DNA of 64,000 bases from Codonopsis lanceolata (taxonomy: Eukaryota > Streptophyta > Magnoliopsida > Asterales > Campanulaceae), in assembly GCA_013146195.2 (NCBI GenBank), contig CM028377.1, positions 106,804,094 through 106,868,093 on the forward strand, in the 5' to 3' direction. Below the pieces are notes generated by a model, which saw nothing but the letters and a program-made list of their open reading frames with translations, ran no database searches and was not told the DNA's origin. Both the position numbers and the translations under genes were made by a program. Of this stretch, positions 22,781-32,809 are shown piece after piece. Position 1 is the first letter of the stretch, and each line of letters starts with the position of its first letter.

Positions 22781-22904
22781 TGGGATTTCACTTAACCAAG
22801 CGTGTGGGACAAGATGGAGTAGTTTATTCTTAAGTTCGATTACTTTTACTATTGTTATAAATTTCGAATTTGTAATTAATAGGGTAGCATTTTTTATTTA
22901 GAAA

Positions 22905-23004
22905 NNNNNNNNNNNNNNNNNNNNNNNNNNNNNNNNNNNNNNNNNNNNNNNNNNNNNNNNNNNNNNNNNNNNNNNNNNNNNNNNNNNNNNNNNNNNNNNN
23001 NNNN
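22905..23004. other. Assembly gap, 100 N
   Basis: Exactly 100 N, the usual placeholder for a gap of unknown size. Translated frames crossing it are artefacts. Confidence 0.99.
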
Positions 23005-23093
23005 TCAGGCGAGCAGTGACCACAACTGACAACTGTGCATTCACACATGGATGGGTTAGTGTCAATGAAAATAAACAAAACACCGGTACATAC

Positions 23094-23175
23094 CGTATGT
23101 CATCAGGCCCATATGACTCCTGCCCTCAAATACAAAGGCTCCGCTTTCAAATGCCTTTTTTCTATACAGCTCCGC
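23094..23175 (-). pseudogene. TPR gene exon 5, frameshifted
   Basis: 82 bases between the acceptor TTACATTGCAG| and donor TACG|gtatgt. One frame gives AELYR and KKAFE, a second gives KAEPLYLRAGVI and a third gives ESYGPDDIR. All three are parts of one expected TPR in the correct order. At least two small deletions therefore separate them, and the length is about 20 bases short of the family. The exit end still fits exon 6 (DDIR|VGAALHNLG). The exon lies 90 bp from the 100-N gap. Confidence 0.75.
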
Positions 23176-23255
23176 CTGCAATGTAATGAAAAGAATCAAT
23201 TAACAGACAGAAAGTGCAGACTTGACTGGACTTGCAAAGTGAAATCCCACGTACA

Positions 23256-23735
23256 ATGCGTATGTGGGATTTCTTATGGAAATGCAATGAAGCTAGATTT
23301 AAGTATCCTTCGATTGGGTGGAATACTATTGGTAAGCCAAGTTTTCATGGTGGCTTGGGTATTAAAGATCTATACATTTTTAAACCAAGCTTTACTGGGT
23401 AAATAGTAGTGGAGATTTTCACAAGATCAATGAGTTATAGAAGCATGTTATAATTTGTAGATATGGTATGGTGCAACATGGGTGGACGACTAATGAGGCT
23501 CGCTTTTCATATGGAATTTGAATGAGGAATGGAGAAATTCAGAGATGGTGTTTAGTTCCAGGTTGGGGATGGCATTAGAATAAGCTTTTGTAATGACTTT
23601 TGGTGTAGAAACACTTCTCTCTGTTTAGCCTTCTCTCTTAGATAAGGATGGCACATTAGCTGATTTTGTGGCCATGTTGAATGGTCAGCGTGTGTGGAAC
23701 CCCCATTTCCAACAAAATTTTCATGTTTAGGAGTT
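23256..23735 (+). mobile_element. LINE E, 5' half (RT end), plus strand
   Basis: The plus strand reads DFLWKCNEARFKYPSIGWNT and FHGGLGIKDLYIF, the end of a plant LINE RT with the mark of a 5' truncation. It then carries post-RT sequence (WCRNTSL-like). It stops at TCATGTTTAGGAGTT (23721-23735), where LINE D is inserted, and continues at 36089. Confidence 0.8.
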
Positions 23736-24013
23736 TTTTTTTTATATAAATAAAGGTTGTATTAATTACAACGCCAAAAAGGAAGGCGTAACCCTGTACA
23801 CGGGAAGTACACTAAACAAAATTACAATTGGGTTGCACTATCCTCCATAACCACAAAAAGGTTCCATTCATGCAAAGAGGTCTCCGAGCACCAAAAAAGG
23901 AGGAGCTGAAAGACATTCTTCTTTAACTTATCTGACCAAGCTTCCACATTATTGAAAGCTCTTTGATTTCTCTCCTTCTAAATGCTCCACCAAATTGCCA
24001 ACGGAGCTGTATC

Positions 24014-24461
24014 CTAGACCACATTCCTCCTTCTCCTCTTATACAGCAACCGACCACGGAGGAGCTCAACTACAGATGTTAGCATAACCCAAGAAATTCC
24101 TGCTAAGAGGAAGAAATGACTCCATACCTCTCTTGCTACTAAGCAGTGCAGCAAAAGGTGATTAGTCGTCTCCTCATCTTCTTTACACATGTAGCACCGG
24201 TTGACGTAAACCCTATTTCTAGCTCTCAGATTATTCCCGTAGGATGGCCTCCTTTGCAGCCTCCCGTAAAAAAGCCACTCTGCTGGGAGCTTTCGACTTC
24301 CAAATGACTTTCCAAGGGAAGGAAATATTGTCAAGATCACATAAAGCTGAATAAAAGAGCTTAACAGTGAACTTCCTGCTCTTCAATCTCACCCATACCA
24401 CCCTATCTTCATGAGGCCCTTGTCTCTTTATGGCACAGAGCTTCTCAAGAAATCTTGCCAC
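24014..24461 (-). pseudogene. LINE D zf-RVT domain, frameshifted
   Basis: Two overlapping frames read KSRKFTVKLFYSALC and FPWKVIWKSKAPSRVAFL, then NRVYVNRCYMCKEDEET and NHLLLHCLVAREVW. The Cys/Cys/His/Cys pattern is intact. A single shift near 24240 separates them. Confidence 0.85.
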
Positions 24462-24582
24462 ATCACCTACCTCCTAGTCTTGTAAATTTCTTCTAAACGT
24501 AGGGACCCATATATCTCTACCATCAAGGTTCTTAAACATCTCGCTCACCATAGCCTCTCGGTTAATCACAAGATTATAAAGC

Positions 24583-25482
24583 CTAGGAAACTCCTTGGAG
24601 GGAAGTATCCCCACACCATTTATCCTTCCAGAACCTAACATTATCCCCATTCCCTACTTCGAAGAGAATGCCACGATGGAAGTCCTCCCAACCTTTAGAG
24701 ATCCCTATCCACACGCTGGATCCATAAGAGCATCTAATGACCGAAGGGAACCACGACCGACTTCCTTGCCCAAATTTAACAGTCACTATTAACCTCCACA
24801 AAGCCTCTCTCTCCGTAACGTATCTCCACAACCATTTACCCATCAGGGCACTATAGAACTTCCTTAAAACTTTAATGCCCAAACCTCCACTCTGAATACT
24901 TGAACAAACCGAGGTCCAGTCTACAAGGTGATATTTTCTCTCCTTGTTGCCTCCCTCCCATAAGAAGTCCCTCTCCAATTTTTCAATTCTCTTGGCCACT
25001 GAAGCAGGAATCACAAAAAGAGACATGAAGTAGGTAGGGAGGTTTGAAAGAGTGCTTTTAATTAAAGTCATCCTGCCACCCTTTGACATATAGAGTCTCT
25101 TCCACCATGCTAACCTTTTTTCGAAGCGCTCAATGACTGGATTCCACATGTCTGCATTCTTAAAAGCGGCACCGAGAGGAAGACACAGGTATGTGGTTGG
25201 AAGGCTTCCTGCTTTGCAACCAAAGAAAGAAGAAAGATCTCCCAAGTTGTCCACCGCACCCACAAGGATAATTTCACACTTCGAAATGTTAATTTTCAGC
25301 CCCGACACCGCCTGAAAAAATAAAAGAACCAACCACAAGTAGCCTAGTTGAGATCTTTCCGGCTCACAAAACACGAGAGTATCGTCTGCAAACAGTAGTA
25401 AATGAGTCACCGAAGGATTTGGCACACTCTCTCTTCCCGCCTTGAACCCCCTGAATAAAATCTCCATCCACTGCCTTGTCAA
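24583..25482 (-). CDS. LINE D reverse transcriptase, 299-codon open stretch
   Basis: The longest open LINE segment in the window. It contains LLFADDTLVFCEP (catalytic ADD, residues about 28-40), INISKCEIILVGA, YLCLPLGAAF, WWKRLYMSKGGRMTLIKSTL, LERDFLWEGG, SALMGKWLWRYVTE and FEVGNGDNVRFWKDKWCG. This covers RT fingers to thumb. The N-terminal RT part is in a different frame (25860-25639, KLDIEKAYDHVDWDFL), and the zf-RVT is frameshifted at 24461-24014. The element as a whole is dead but comparatively young. Confidence 0.85.
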   Translation of the reverse strand: MTRQWMEILFRGFKAGRESVPNPSVTHLLLFADDTLVFCEPERSQLGYLWLVLLFFQAVSGLKINISKCEIILVGAVDNLGDLSSFFGCKAGSLPTTYLCLPLGAAFKNADMWNPVIERFEKRLAWWKRLYMSKGGRMTLIKSTLSNLPTYFMSLFVIPASVAKRIEKLERDFLWEGGNKERKYHLVDWTSVCSSIQSGGLGIKVLRKFYSALMGKWLWRYVTEREALWRLIVTVKFGQGSRSWFPSVIRCSYGSSVWIGISKGWEDFHRGILFEVGNGDNVRFWKDKWCGDTSLQGVS

Positions 25483-26407
25483 GTGGACGGCTCAAAGCTT
25501 CCATCACTACAATGAACAGAAGGGGGGAAAGTGGATCCCCTTGACGGAAACCTCTTGAGCTTGGGAAGAAACCTGCTGATTCCCATTAACCACAACAAAG
25601 AATCTCACTGTTGAAATGCAAAAATACACCCATCTTCCCTATTTATGCCCAAAACCCATCCTAGAAAGGAGATACAGCAAGAAGTCCCAATCTACATGGT
25701 CATAGGCCTTCTCAATGTCCAATTTACAATTTACAGAGCACAAGAGCACACCACGAACCCCACTACTTCTAGTATCAACAACCTCATTAGCTATTAGAGC
25801 AGCAGCATCTAAGATTTGTCTGTTCCCCTTAAACGCATGTTGTAAATCTGAAACCACCACACCAATATCCTAAGACGATTCAATAAAACCTTTGCAATCA
25901 GCTTGTAAATACCTCTGATAAGACTTCTCGGTCTAAAGTCTTTAAGATCTTCCGCTCATTTCTTCTTCGGGATGAGGGCTATAAAAGAGGCATTAAGGCT
26001 TTTCTCGAAGCTATCCTTGATGAAAAAGGAATGAAACACCTCCATAATGTCTACCTTAACCACCTCCCAGCGTTGCTGGAAGAAAGCTAATGAGAAGGCG
26101 TCCGGGCTTAACAGCTGTCAAGGCTCTAATACCAAAGAATTGAGGGGGTTTAAAGAGAATTTGAACCCATGAATAAAGCAAAAGTCTGAAGAAGCTTTTT
26201 CTTTTTCAATAACTTTTCTGAGGAAACCACGGGGACGCCTTTGTCGACTTACAAAAATCCTCAACGAACTCGTATGGAAAAAGAAATTGGGCTAATCCAC
26301 GTGCTAGAGTATGGTTTTCTTATGTGAGAGATTCATTCTAAGATGGCAGTAGTCAGTCACAGAGCATACTAATCTGAAACTCAGCCAGGGGGAGGAAAGG
26401 GGTTATG

Positions 26408-26420
26408 GATCTGATACCAA
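26408..26420 (-). promoter_or_regulatory. tRNA-Met primer binding site (long copy)
   Basis: The minus strand reads TTGGTATCAGATCC, one or two changes from the TGGTATCAGAGC expected for initiator tRNA-Met priming of caulimovirid minus-strand DNA synthesis. It lies about 160 bp downstream of the TATA box. Decayed copies with GATACCAAAGAAT wording also occur at about 26128-26145 and 32784-32798, marking repeated leader sequence in the block. Confidence 0.75.
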
Positions 26421-26569
26421 AGAATTGAAGAGGTTTAGGCAGATTAATAAAAGACATGTACGACTAAGACAAATAAAACTTAAAAGAAGAATAAGAAGAT
26501 TGAAGATTAAAACAAGAACAACTAAGAAGATATTGTATTTCTTTCTTTTCTTCCTCTGCTTACAAACGG

Positions 26570-26724
26570 AAATCACAGGCCCTATATATAGAAATTCGGG
26601 GCCAACAGAAATACAAGGAAAAACAACAGAAAATTGAGCTTATGACGTAAGCCATGACGGTAGAGACTAATAATTAAACAAAAGACGTAAGTCATGACGG
26701 TAGAGACTAACAATTATACAAATG
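26570..26724 (-). promoter_or_regulatory. Caulimovirid promoter with TATA box and two as-1-like elements
   Basis: Minus-strand TATA box CTATATATAGG at 26581-26591. Upstream in that orientation is TGACGTAAGCCATGACGG at 26643-26660: two TGACG motifs separated by 7 bp, the spacing and order of the as-1 element of the CaMV 35S promoter. A second copy at 26683-26700 (first motif AGACG) lies in a 40-bp tandem repeat. as-1 elements bind TGA bZIP factors. The activity of this copy is unknown. Confidence 0.7.
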
Positions 26725-26949
26725 ATAGCCCTTGATTTCCGATTGTTGGAGGAGGAAGGTATGAGCATGACCTTCGAAACATTATAGTCACATAAGGTTG
26801 ACGGCACGAAGAAAGCTGTTGTGTCCATTGGTGAGGTGGGAGGACTCATTGGAGTAATTTGAATAGGTTGTGAGACTGGGGTGGGGCACTATCAAGCTGT
26901 TGACATTGGAGGATGTATGAGAGGAGCTTAACAGAGTTAAACGAGATTC

Positions 26950-27735
26950 CTATGGTAGATGTTTCCAACAAATACCAAAAGAAACAAAGTGCTTCTTTTT
27001 AGGGAATCTGAATAGGTCATGGATATGGAAGGTGCTGAGGAAGGGAAAATCTAGGTGGAACTTAAGTCCTCTTATAAAGAGGCTACGACAGTGAATAAGG
27101 ATGGTAAGGAAGTTTTGGTAATTCGGAATTGCCATTTGTTGGAGTGTTGTGTCTGCAATGGATTCTACTTTTTCTTTAAGGAGTGAAAGGACTAGGAACT
27201 GCTCAGGGAGAGAAGAGATTGGTGTTCCATGGTTAAAGGAGGAGGACGAAGCTTCATCGATGGGGAACACCATTCGAAGGATATTGGCTGTGTATTTGAA
27301 GGTGTGGCTTATGTCTTTGGAAATTCTACATACCGTTTTATAGTCTTTTGACCTTGAGAGAAAGTCTGTAAGGACATTTGTTATGCCTTTGATATGTTTG
27401 ATAGTAAATTTCTATTGGAAGAACCAATTTGGCCAGCGTAAAAGCGATGCTTGATGAAGTATTTTCCGCTTAAATTGGAGCATGCGAGGAAAAGAGGACA
27501 TGTCCATTTCAACTTGGACATCGTGTCCGACTAGATGGAACTGAAAAATTTCTATTTCCCTTTTGACTGCAAGGATTTCTTTGAACGTGGAATGATAGTG
27601 TTGTTCTGATGGCTTAAATGTCCCACTCTTGTATCCACAGATTATTCTCTGGTTATCACTTTGGACAAAAAGGATCGTCGCCCAGTATTCATCACTTGGG
27701 TCCGTTTGAAGAATATTTTTTTTCTGACGAAGCAC
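26950..27735 (-). pseudogene. Caulimovirid RNase H remnant and C-terminal tail (long copy)
   Basis: 27735-27412 carries an RNase H core with several catalytic positions altered (QTDPSDEYWATIL, HYHSTFKEILAV, VEMDMSSF). A decayed KHIKGITNVLTDFLSR follows at about 27400-27355, and a tail frame at 27273-26950. In active relatives this domain degrades RNA in RNA:DNA hybrids. Broken here. Confidence 0.65.
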
Positions 27736-27766
27736 GAATCTTTAATGGGGGCATAGTGCTTGCCAG

Positions 27767-28231
27767 CTACTTCATTGCTTTAACAGTTTCGGTTTGTCTT
27801 GTAGTCCAAGGGGCAGGATTCTTTTTTAACATGGGGAACAGCCAAACTGTATGAATTGATAACTTGGGTAAGAAATCAGCCATATAGTTGATTAATCCAA
27901 GAAACTGTTGGATCTCTTTTGGTGAAGATAGGATATCTCGGAATCTGTGCAACTCTTGAGCGATGTGGGGCTGGTATTTGCTGTTGGATATTTTCATTCC
28001 AAGAAAGTCAATGGATGAGACTTCAACTTCCATTTTCTTTATCGAAAGCATTATACCGTACTGAGCTACCAGGGAGTGGAATCGAAAAAGTAAGTCTACA
28101 TGAGACTTTTCATGAGGGGAAAAGAGGAGTATGTCGTCAATGTAAACAAGTATATTGGAAAGAATGGGTTCAAAAATGGTTACGATTGCCTTCTGATAGG
28201 TGGATAAGGCATTTTTTAAACCGAATGGCAT
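27767..28231 (-). pseudogene. Caulimovirid reverse transcriptase, catalytic part (long copy)
   Basis: Contains MPFGLKNA and the catalytic YIDDILLFS (near 28130), then FLGMKIS and QQFLGLINYMADFLP. These are the RT palm, thumb and connection motifs of caulimovirids and Ty3-like elements. It follows the protease/RT segment after a frameshift. Confidence 0.8.
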
Positions 28232-29102
28232 GACATTCTACTGACTTGAGATCAAACTTGGAGAGGACCTTTGCATTTGATAGGGATTGGAACAAGGATC
28301 GTTTCTGTGGGAGGGGAAATTTATCATTTGCCAAAAAGTGATTGAGAGGCTGATAATTAATAATCAACCTTAACTTTCCACAAACTTGTTCACTTCTTTT
28401 GTTGACATAGAATGCTCCACATGCCCATGGAGAGGATGTAGGTTTAATGATCTTTTGGTCAACCAGTTGGGTGCATTCTGTGAGGGCAAGCTGGTAATGG
28501 TCCGGATTCATCCCTAGATGGCTTGCTTTAGTAGGATTAACAACTTCATTTTGTTTGAAGGGTAAGGAGACATAGAATGAAGAATTCAGCCGCAGAGGGA
28601 AGGGGTGTTTCGCGAGGAACTCCGTATAGGATGAAGCATATGAGTCTTGGATGATTTGTTGCTCGAGGGTTTCTATAGTTGGAGCAAATGTCATGTAAAG
28701 TCGCGAGACTGGGCTCCATGGATTAAAGAAACTTTTGTAGCAAAGACCATACTGTGTCCTCAATAATTTATGAAGGATGTCGAACCCAATGAGATCTTCT
28801 CCGTGTGAGCTTGATCGTAACAGTCTATGCTTAATGATACATTTGGGGAACAATGTATACTGGAATACTAATCTTGTCAAAATAAATCTTTCACCATTAG
28901 CGGCAAGGAAGTATCGATGAAGTGGTCTCCAAAAGCTGGTAAGGAGTATTTTTGGATTCAAAATTGATACAAAGGATCCCGTATCAAAGAAGGCGATTAT
29001 CTGGATTGGCTTAGCATATGTGAAGGTGAGAAGATGTATTTTGGCCAAAGGTATGGGTTGGCTTTTTTGAACTGGCAAGATGTGGGAAAGGGGATTCACC
29101 AT
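28170..29102 (-). pseudogene. Caulimovirid aspartic protease and RT start (long copy)
   Basis: A 310-codon open segment. An AP motif FFDTGSFVSIL occurs at about residues 38-48, with the catalytic DTG intact. The RT entry has SSPWACGAFYVNK near residue 225 and LRLIINYQPLN near 250. The segment leaves frame after a short loss at the FDLKS motif (about 28260-28235), and RT resumes in another frame at 28231. Confidence 0.8.
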
Positions 29103-29223
29103 AAAAACACTTGGCTTAGGATCATCGTATGATAGGTCGGAATCTATGTCTAATGACTCGTTGGGATAGGCAATTGAACAGATTGTAGAATCATATGGTT
29201 AATCATCAAGGGAATATAGGGAC

Positions 29224-29439
29224 TCAAGGTTTGAGAGATCCACCGGCTCTAACTGAGCGTTTGGATCGACGCTTGAGATTTCCTCGTATCTGTACAGTCT
29301 TTTGCAAAGCGTCCCTTTTTGTGAATGAAACAACAATTTGAAGGTGGATCAACGCTGAGGTTTTTTCTTTATAAATCTCCATTGGTTCTTGGATGCTGAG
29401 GGACGTCGTGAGAAATTTTTCCTTTGTTGGAGGAATCAA
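29224..29439 (-). pseudogene. Caulimovirid zinc knuckle, damaged (long copy)
   Basis: The CCHC motif at the end of the coat protein has lost its second Cys by a codon deletion, and the His is replaced by Arg. The plus-strand copy at 33028-33075 keeps all four ligands. The knuckle is frameshifted relative to the open segment listed here. Confidence 0.65.
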
Positions 29440-31088
29440 AAGGTTTGAAGAGATGTTTAGAATGGGACTTCTTTTTTTGTGTGTATGCAGTCACAATACG
29501 ATTTGTCTTTGCACTTAATCTGAAGATACTTGTTGTCACAGGTAGAGCCTAGTCTCTTGCCAGTCTTTTCGAATTCTGCAAGGAACTTACTCTGGTTACA
29601 GAGCTTTTCAGTGCATTCAGAATCAATAGGTAAAGGCCACCAAGAGAGGTTTGAGCAATTGTCAATTTGTCATATTTCCAAGGATATGTATGTTTCATTG
29701 CCAAGAGATTCAGGAAAGGAGTTGAGGAAAACCAGCTTGAGGTTGATATTATCTATACCATGAAGGCAGTAAAATGTTGGGACATTCGATTATAGTGTAT
29801 TCCAAGATCCTTTTTCTAGAAAGAACAACACTTCATTTTAAGAAATTCTTCTCTGGCATGGATAGTGGATAGTGTGTTCTATGGGGCTGCCAATGAATTC
29901 TGAATAAATGATATTCGTGAATTCTTCTGGAGATGGGGATTGCCGGATTTGTAGTTGTCGATATTCTCTGAATAAATGGCTTGTGAACCAAGTCAACATT
30001 TCGACACTTTGTTCACAACATTTGGAAGGTGAAATATCATCAAAGGTGAATTGTTTGGTGTCGGTTCTGGGAGCAGATCCTGGAGTTTTTTGGTCCTCTT
30101 GTAGTGCAGTCTGAGATGTGGAATCATCTGGGTCGATATGTGGAGCATCATGGACATGATTCTAGTTCCGTCATGAACAAGTGTTCAAAAGCTTCTACGG
30201 GATCGAATTCTTCTTCCATTTGTGAAGAGGATGGATCAACAACTGGTCCGACAAAAGAGGATGAAGAAGAGTTACCATGACGGGAAAGGGTTTGTAAGAA
30301 TTGGGAAACTGGGTTGGCTTTTTCGATCGGAAAAATAACCGGAGCTATGGTGAAGGCACCAATATGGGGATCCGGATGTTCTGGTTGGAGGGTTTGTGGG
30401 ATAGAGTTTTTGGATATGGTGGTTGTAGTCGGAAGAGAGGCCATAATGGCTTGTGAACCCTGCTTGATGGGTTTGTTGGTGGACAGGAGTTTTGAGGCCC
30501 AAAGAGTGAGCGTAGGGGATGACTCTCTGTGGGTAGACTTGGGGATTGGCTGTGGATCAAAAGCAATCTTGATGAAAGGGGTTGTGGGTAGTCTCCAAGG
30601 ATCGTCGGCAAACGTTGTCATCCTTTTCTGTTTATGTTGTCGTTCTAGGTCTGTGAGTTGTGCTTTGAGAAACTTCATTTCCTTCTTTTGGGTTAGGGAA
30701 AAGGAAACTTGGGGAGACGGTGAGGAATGGACAATTTGGAGAAGTTCTTGATAGAGAACTTGGATCTTGAGACAATTTCGCCTATCATATTTTCCAGTGA
30801 CTTAACTCTCGAGGAGAGATTGTCCTGGGTTAGTGCAAACACATTTTGCTGAGAAATGAACTATTTAAGCGCCTTATTCTGGGCAACAGCTTTGCCAATT
30901 AAGGGTAGCTTCTGCACCACTGACACAGGGGTTGAGCCAATGTTTGTTGAATTCTTGACTTTCCAAGCATGCTTGGTTCTTTGATCTAGAAGTTCAAACA
31001 AACCTAGAGGAGGGAACTCTGCTTGGTATTCTTTTGGATTTGAGACCGGAGTGAGCATATGACAGATCAAAGGAGATGGATAGAGCAC
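29440..31088 (-). pseudogene. Caulimovirid coat protein region remnant (long copy)
   Basis: 31088-30861 and 30678-30148 are open segments with a charged helix (MKFLKAQLTDLERQHKQKR) and a Pro/Ser/Thr-rich linker ending in an acidic stretch. 30147-29440 is a frameshifted core in which a Cys-rich block of the coat-protein type can still be seen. It lies between movement protein and protease, as expected for the virion protein. Confidence 0.55.
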
Positions 31089-31589
31089 TGGACCTTCGTG
31101 GATGATGGATAGAGCCTTTTGGTAGTAAGGAGGGAGATTAGGGGGTGGAGAAGGATTTTATCTGAATAAAGGACGTAAAAGTCAAATTTACCAAATGGTT
31201 CACCAAGAGTTCCTACAGCAGGTCACCTTCTTTAAATCTTTTTTGTAACCTTTTTTGAGAAGAGTTTCACTTCTTTGAGATATCTTCATCTATCAAGACC
31301 TTGGAAGCATCATCTAGACAGTCCGAACAATTGCAAACATCGTACCAACAATGTTTGACTGGTTTGACCATATGAATTTCCGTAGGGAAAACATTACACG
31401 AAGTGTTTGCTTGCTGTGAAGATGAAAACTTTACTTCGACGAGACCATTTTCATGGCGAACGAACTCTGGAGTTGCGGTGCTTTGTACAAGAGCATGTGG
31501 GGCTTGATGAGTTTGTTCATAACTTGTTACCCATTGCTCAGGGAGGAGCTTGAGTAAGTCTGCTCATGATAGTTGTCTTGGGACATAGG

Positions 31590-32650
31590 TGCATGTTAGT
31601 GTTGCACTTGAATCAATATCTAGAAGAAGGGCATCTCCTGAGTTTTCCTGACCCCATGAGATCCAGGGAATGATTTTGTACCCGATATACCATTTGGTAA
31701 TAAAACGTTGCTTGAAATGTATTTACCTGAGTAATGCCACCAATTTGGATCTGGACTTTGAGAGCTGTGAGTAAAGAAAGATCATTGAGAGGCATGTTGA
31801 AGTTTGGATAAATCGTGACAAAAATTGTTCCAGTATTCAGAGTTGTTTGAATTGTACCAATACATGCGTGTTGATACTCAACAAACCTAGTATTTACCAA
31901 AGCAATTCTTGAGAAAGCTGGGAGACCTTTACGACCATGGAAAGTAAGAGCTAGTCTTACAGCACCAAAAGTGGATATGAATATACCCTTGGGAGAGACG
32001 GTGTCTGGGAAGGTGAGCTAGAAGGGATAAGGCTACTAGATGTTCGGCAGAAGTTGCAGGAAGTTGGTATGAATCAAACTTGGAAGCTTGAACATACTCT
32101 TTAACTTATTGGACTGAGGAAGAACTTATCAATTTTTTGACTTTTCCGGTTAAAAAAGAAGCATGCTTTGAAAATACATGGTATGGATTAACTATAGGTA
32201 ATTGGGATATGAGGATTTTTGAATCATCTGTAACGTAAGATATCTCATATAATTGATCTATCTAAGAGGCAGAAGATTGTCGGAAGCCGAATGAAGGGGT
32301 TAAAAGAGAATTTGGAATCATCTTAAAAAGAAAAAACTTCTTCAAACTTTTGCTTTATTCATGGGTTCAAATTCTCTTTTAACCTCTTCATCCGGCTTCC
32401 AACAATCTTTTGCCTCTTAGATAGATCATATAATTGGGATATGGGGATTTTTGAATCATCTGGAATATAAGATATCTCATATAATTGATCTATCTAAGAG
32501 GCAGAAGATTGTCGAAAGCCGGATGAAGGGGTTAAAAGAGAATTTGAACCCATGAATAAAGCAAAAGTCTGAAGAAGCTTTTTCTTTTTCAATAACTTTT
32601 CTGAGGAAACCACGGCAACACCTTCGTCAACTTACAAAAATCCTCAACGA
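31590..32650 (-). pseudogene. Caulimovirid movement protein remnant (long copy)
   Basis: The clearest part is 31900-31613, which carries an FVEYQHACIGTIQTTLN block followed by an FVTIYPNFNMPL block, as in the 30K-type movement proteins of caulimovirids. The upstream part (to about 32650) is frameshifted and interrupted by a local inverted duplication at 32255-32427. In intact viruses this protein serves cell-to-cell movement. Here it is broken. Confidence 0.65.
32255..32427. repeat. 59-bp hairpin inside the caulimovirid block
   Basis: 32255-32313 is the near-perfect inverse of 32369-32427, with a 55-base loop. The same stretch occurs again in direct orientation near 32430-32540. The structure arises from inverted and direct copies of the leader/movement-protein start. 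Confidence 0.9.
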
Positions 32651-32809
32651 ACTCGTATGGAAAAAGAAATTGGGCTAATCAGGTCCTAGAGTATGGTTTT
32701 CTAACGTGAGAGATCCATTTTAAGATGGCAGTCACAGAGCATACTAATCTGAAACTCAGCGGGTAGGGGAAGGGGTTATGGCTTTGATACCAAAGAATAC
32801 CAAGCAGAC

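Larger units (their letters stand above)
23736..26109 (-). mobile_element. LINE D, 3' part (RT and zf-RVT)
   Basis: Minus-strand LINE inserted in LINE E. The T-run at 23733-23742 is its poly(A) tail. A 15-bp target duplication TCATGTTTAGGAGTT lies on both sides of the whole nested block (23721-23735 and 36089-36103). zf-RVT is at 24014-24461 and RT at 24583-25860. At 26105-26109 (GGCTT) it is interrupted by caulimovirid DNA and continues at 35287. Confidence 0.9.

Noticed and set aside
22830..23083. Open frames crossing the N run
   Set aside because: They only stay open because N codons cannot be read as stops.
30314..30751. 145-codon plus-strand frame in the viral block
   Set aside because: Shadow of the minus-strand coat-protein region.
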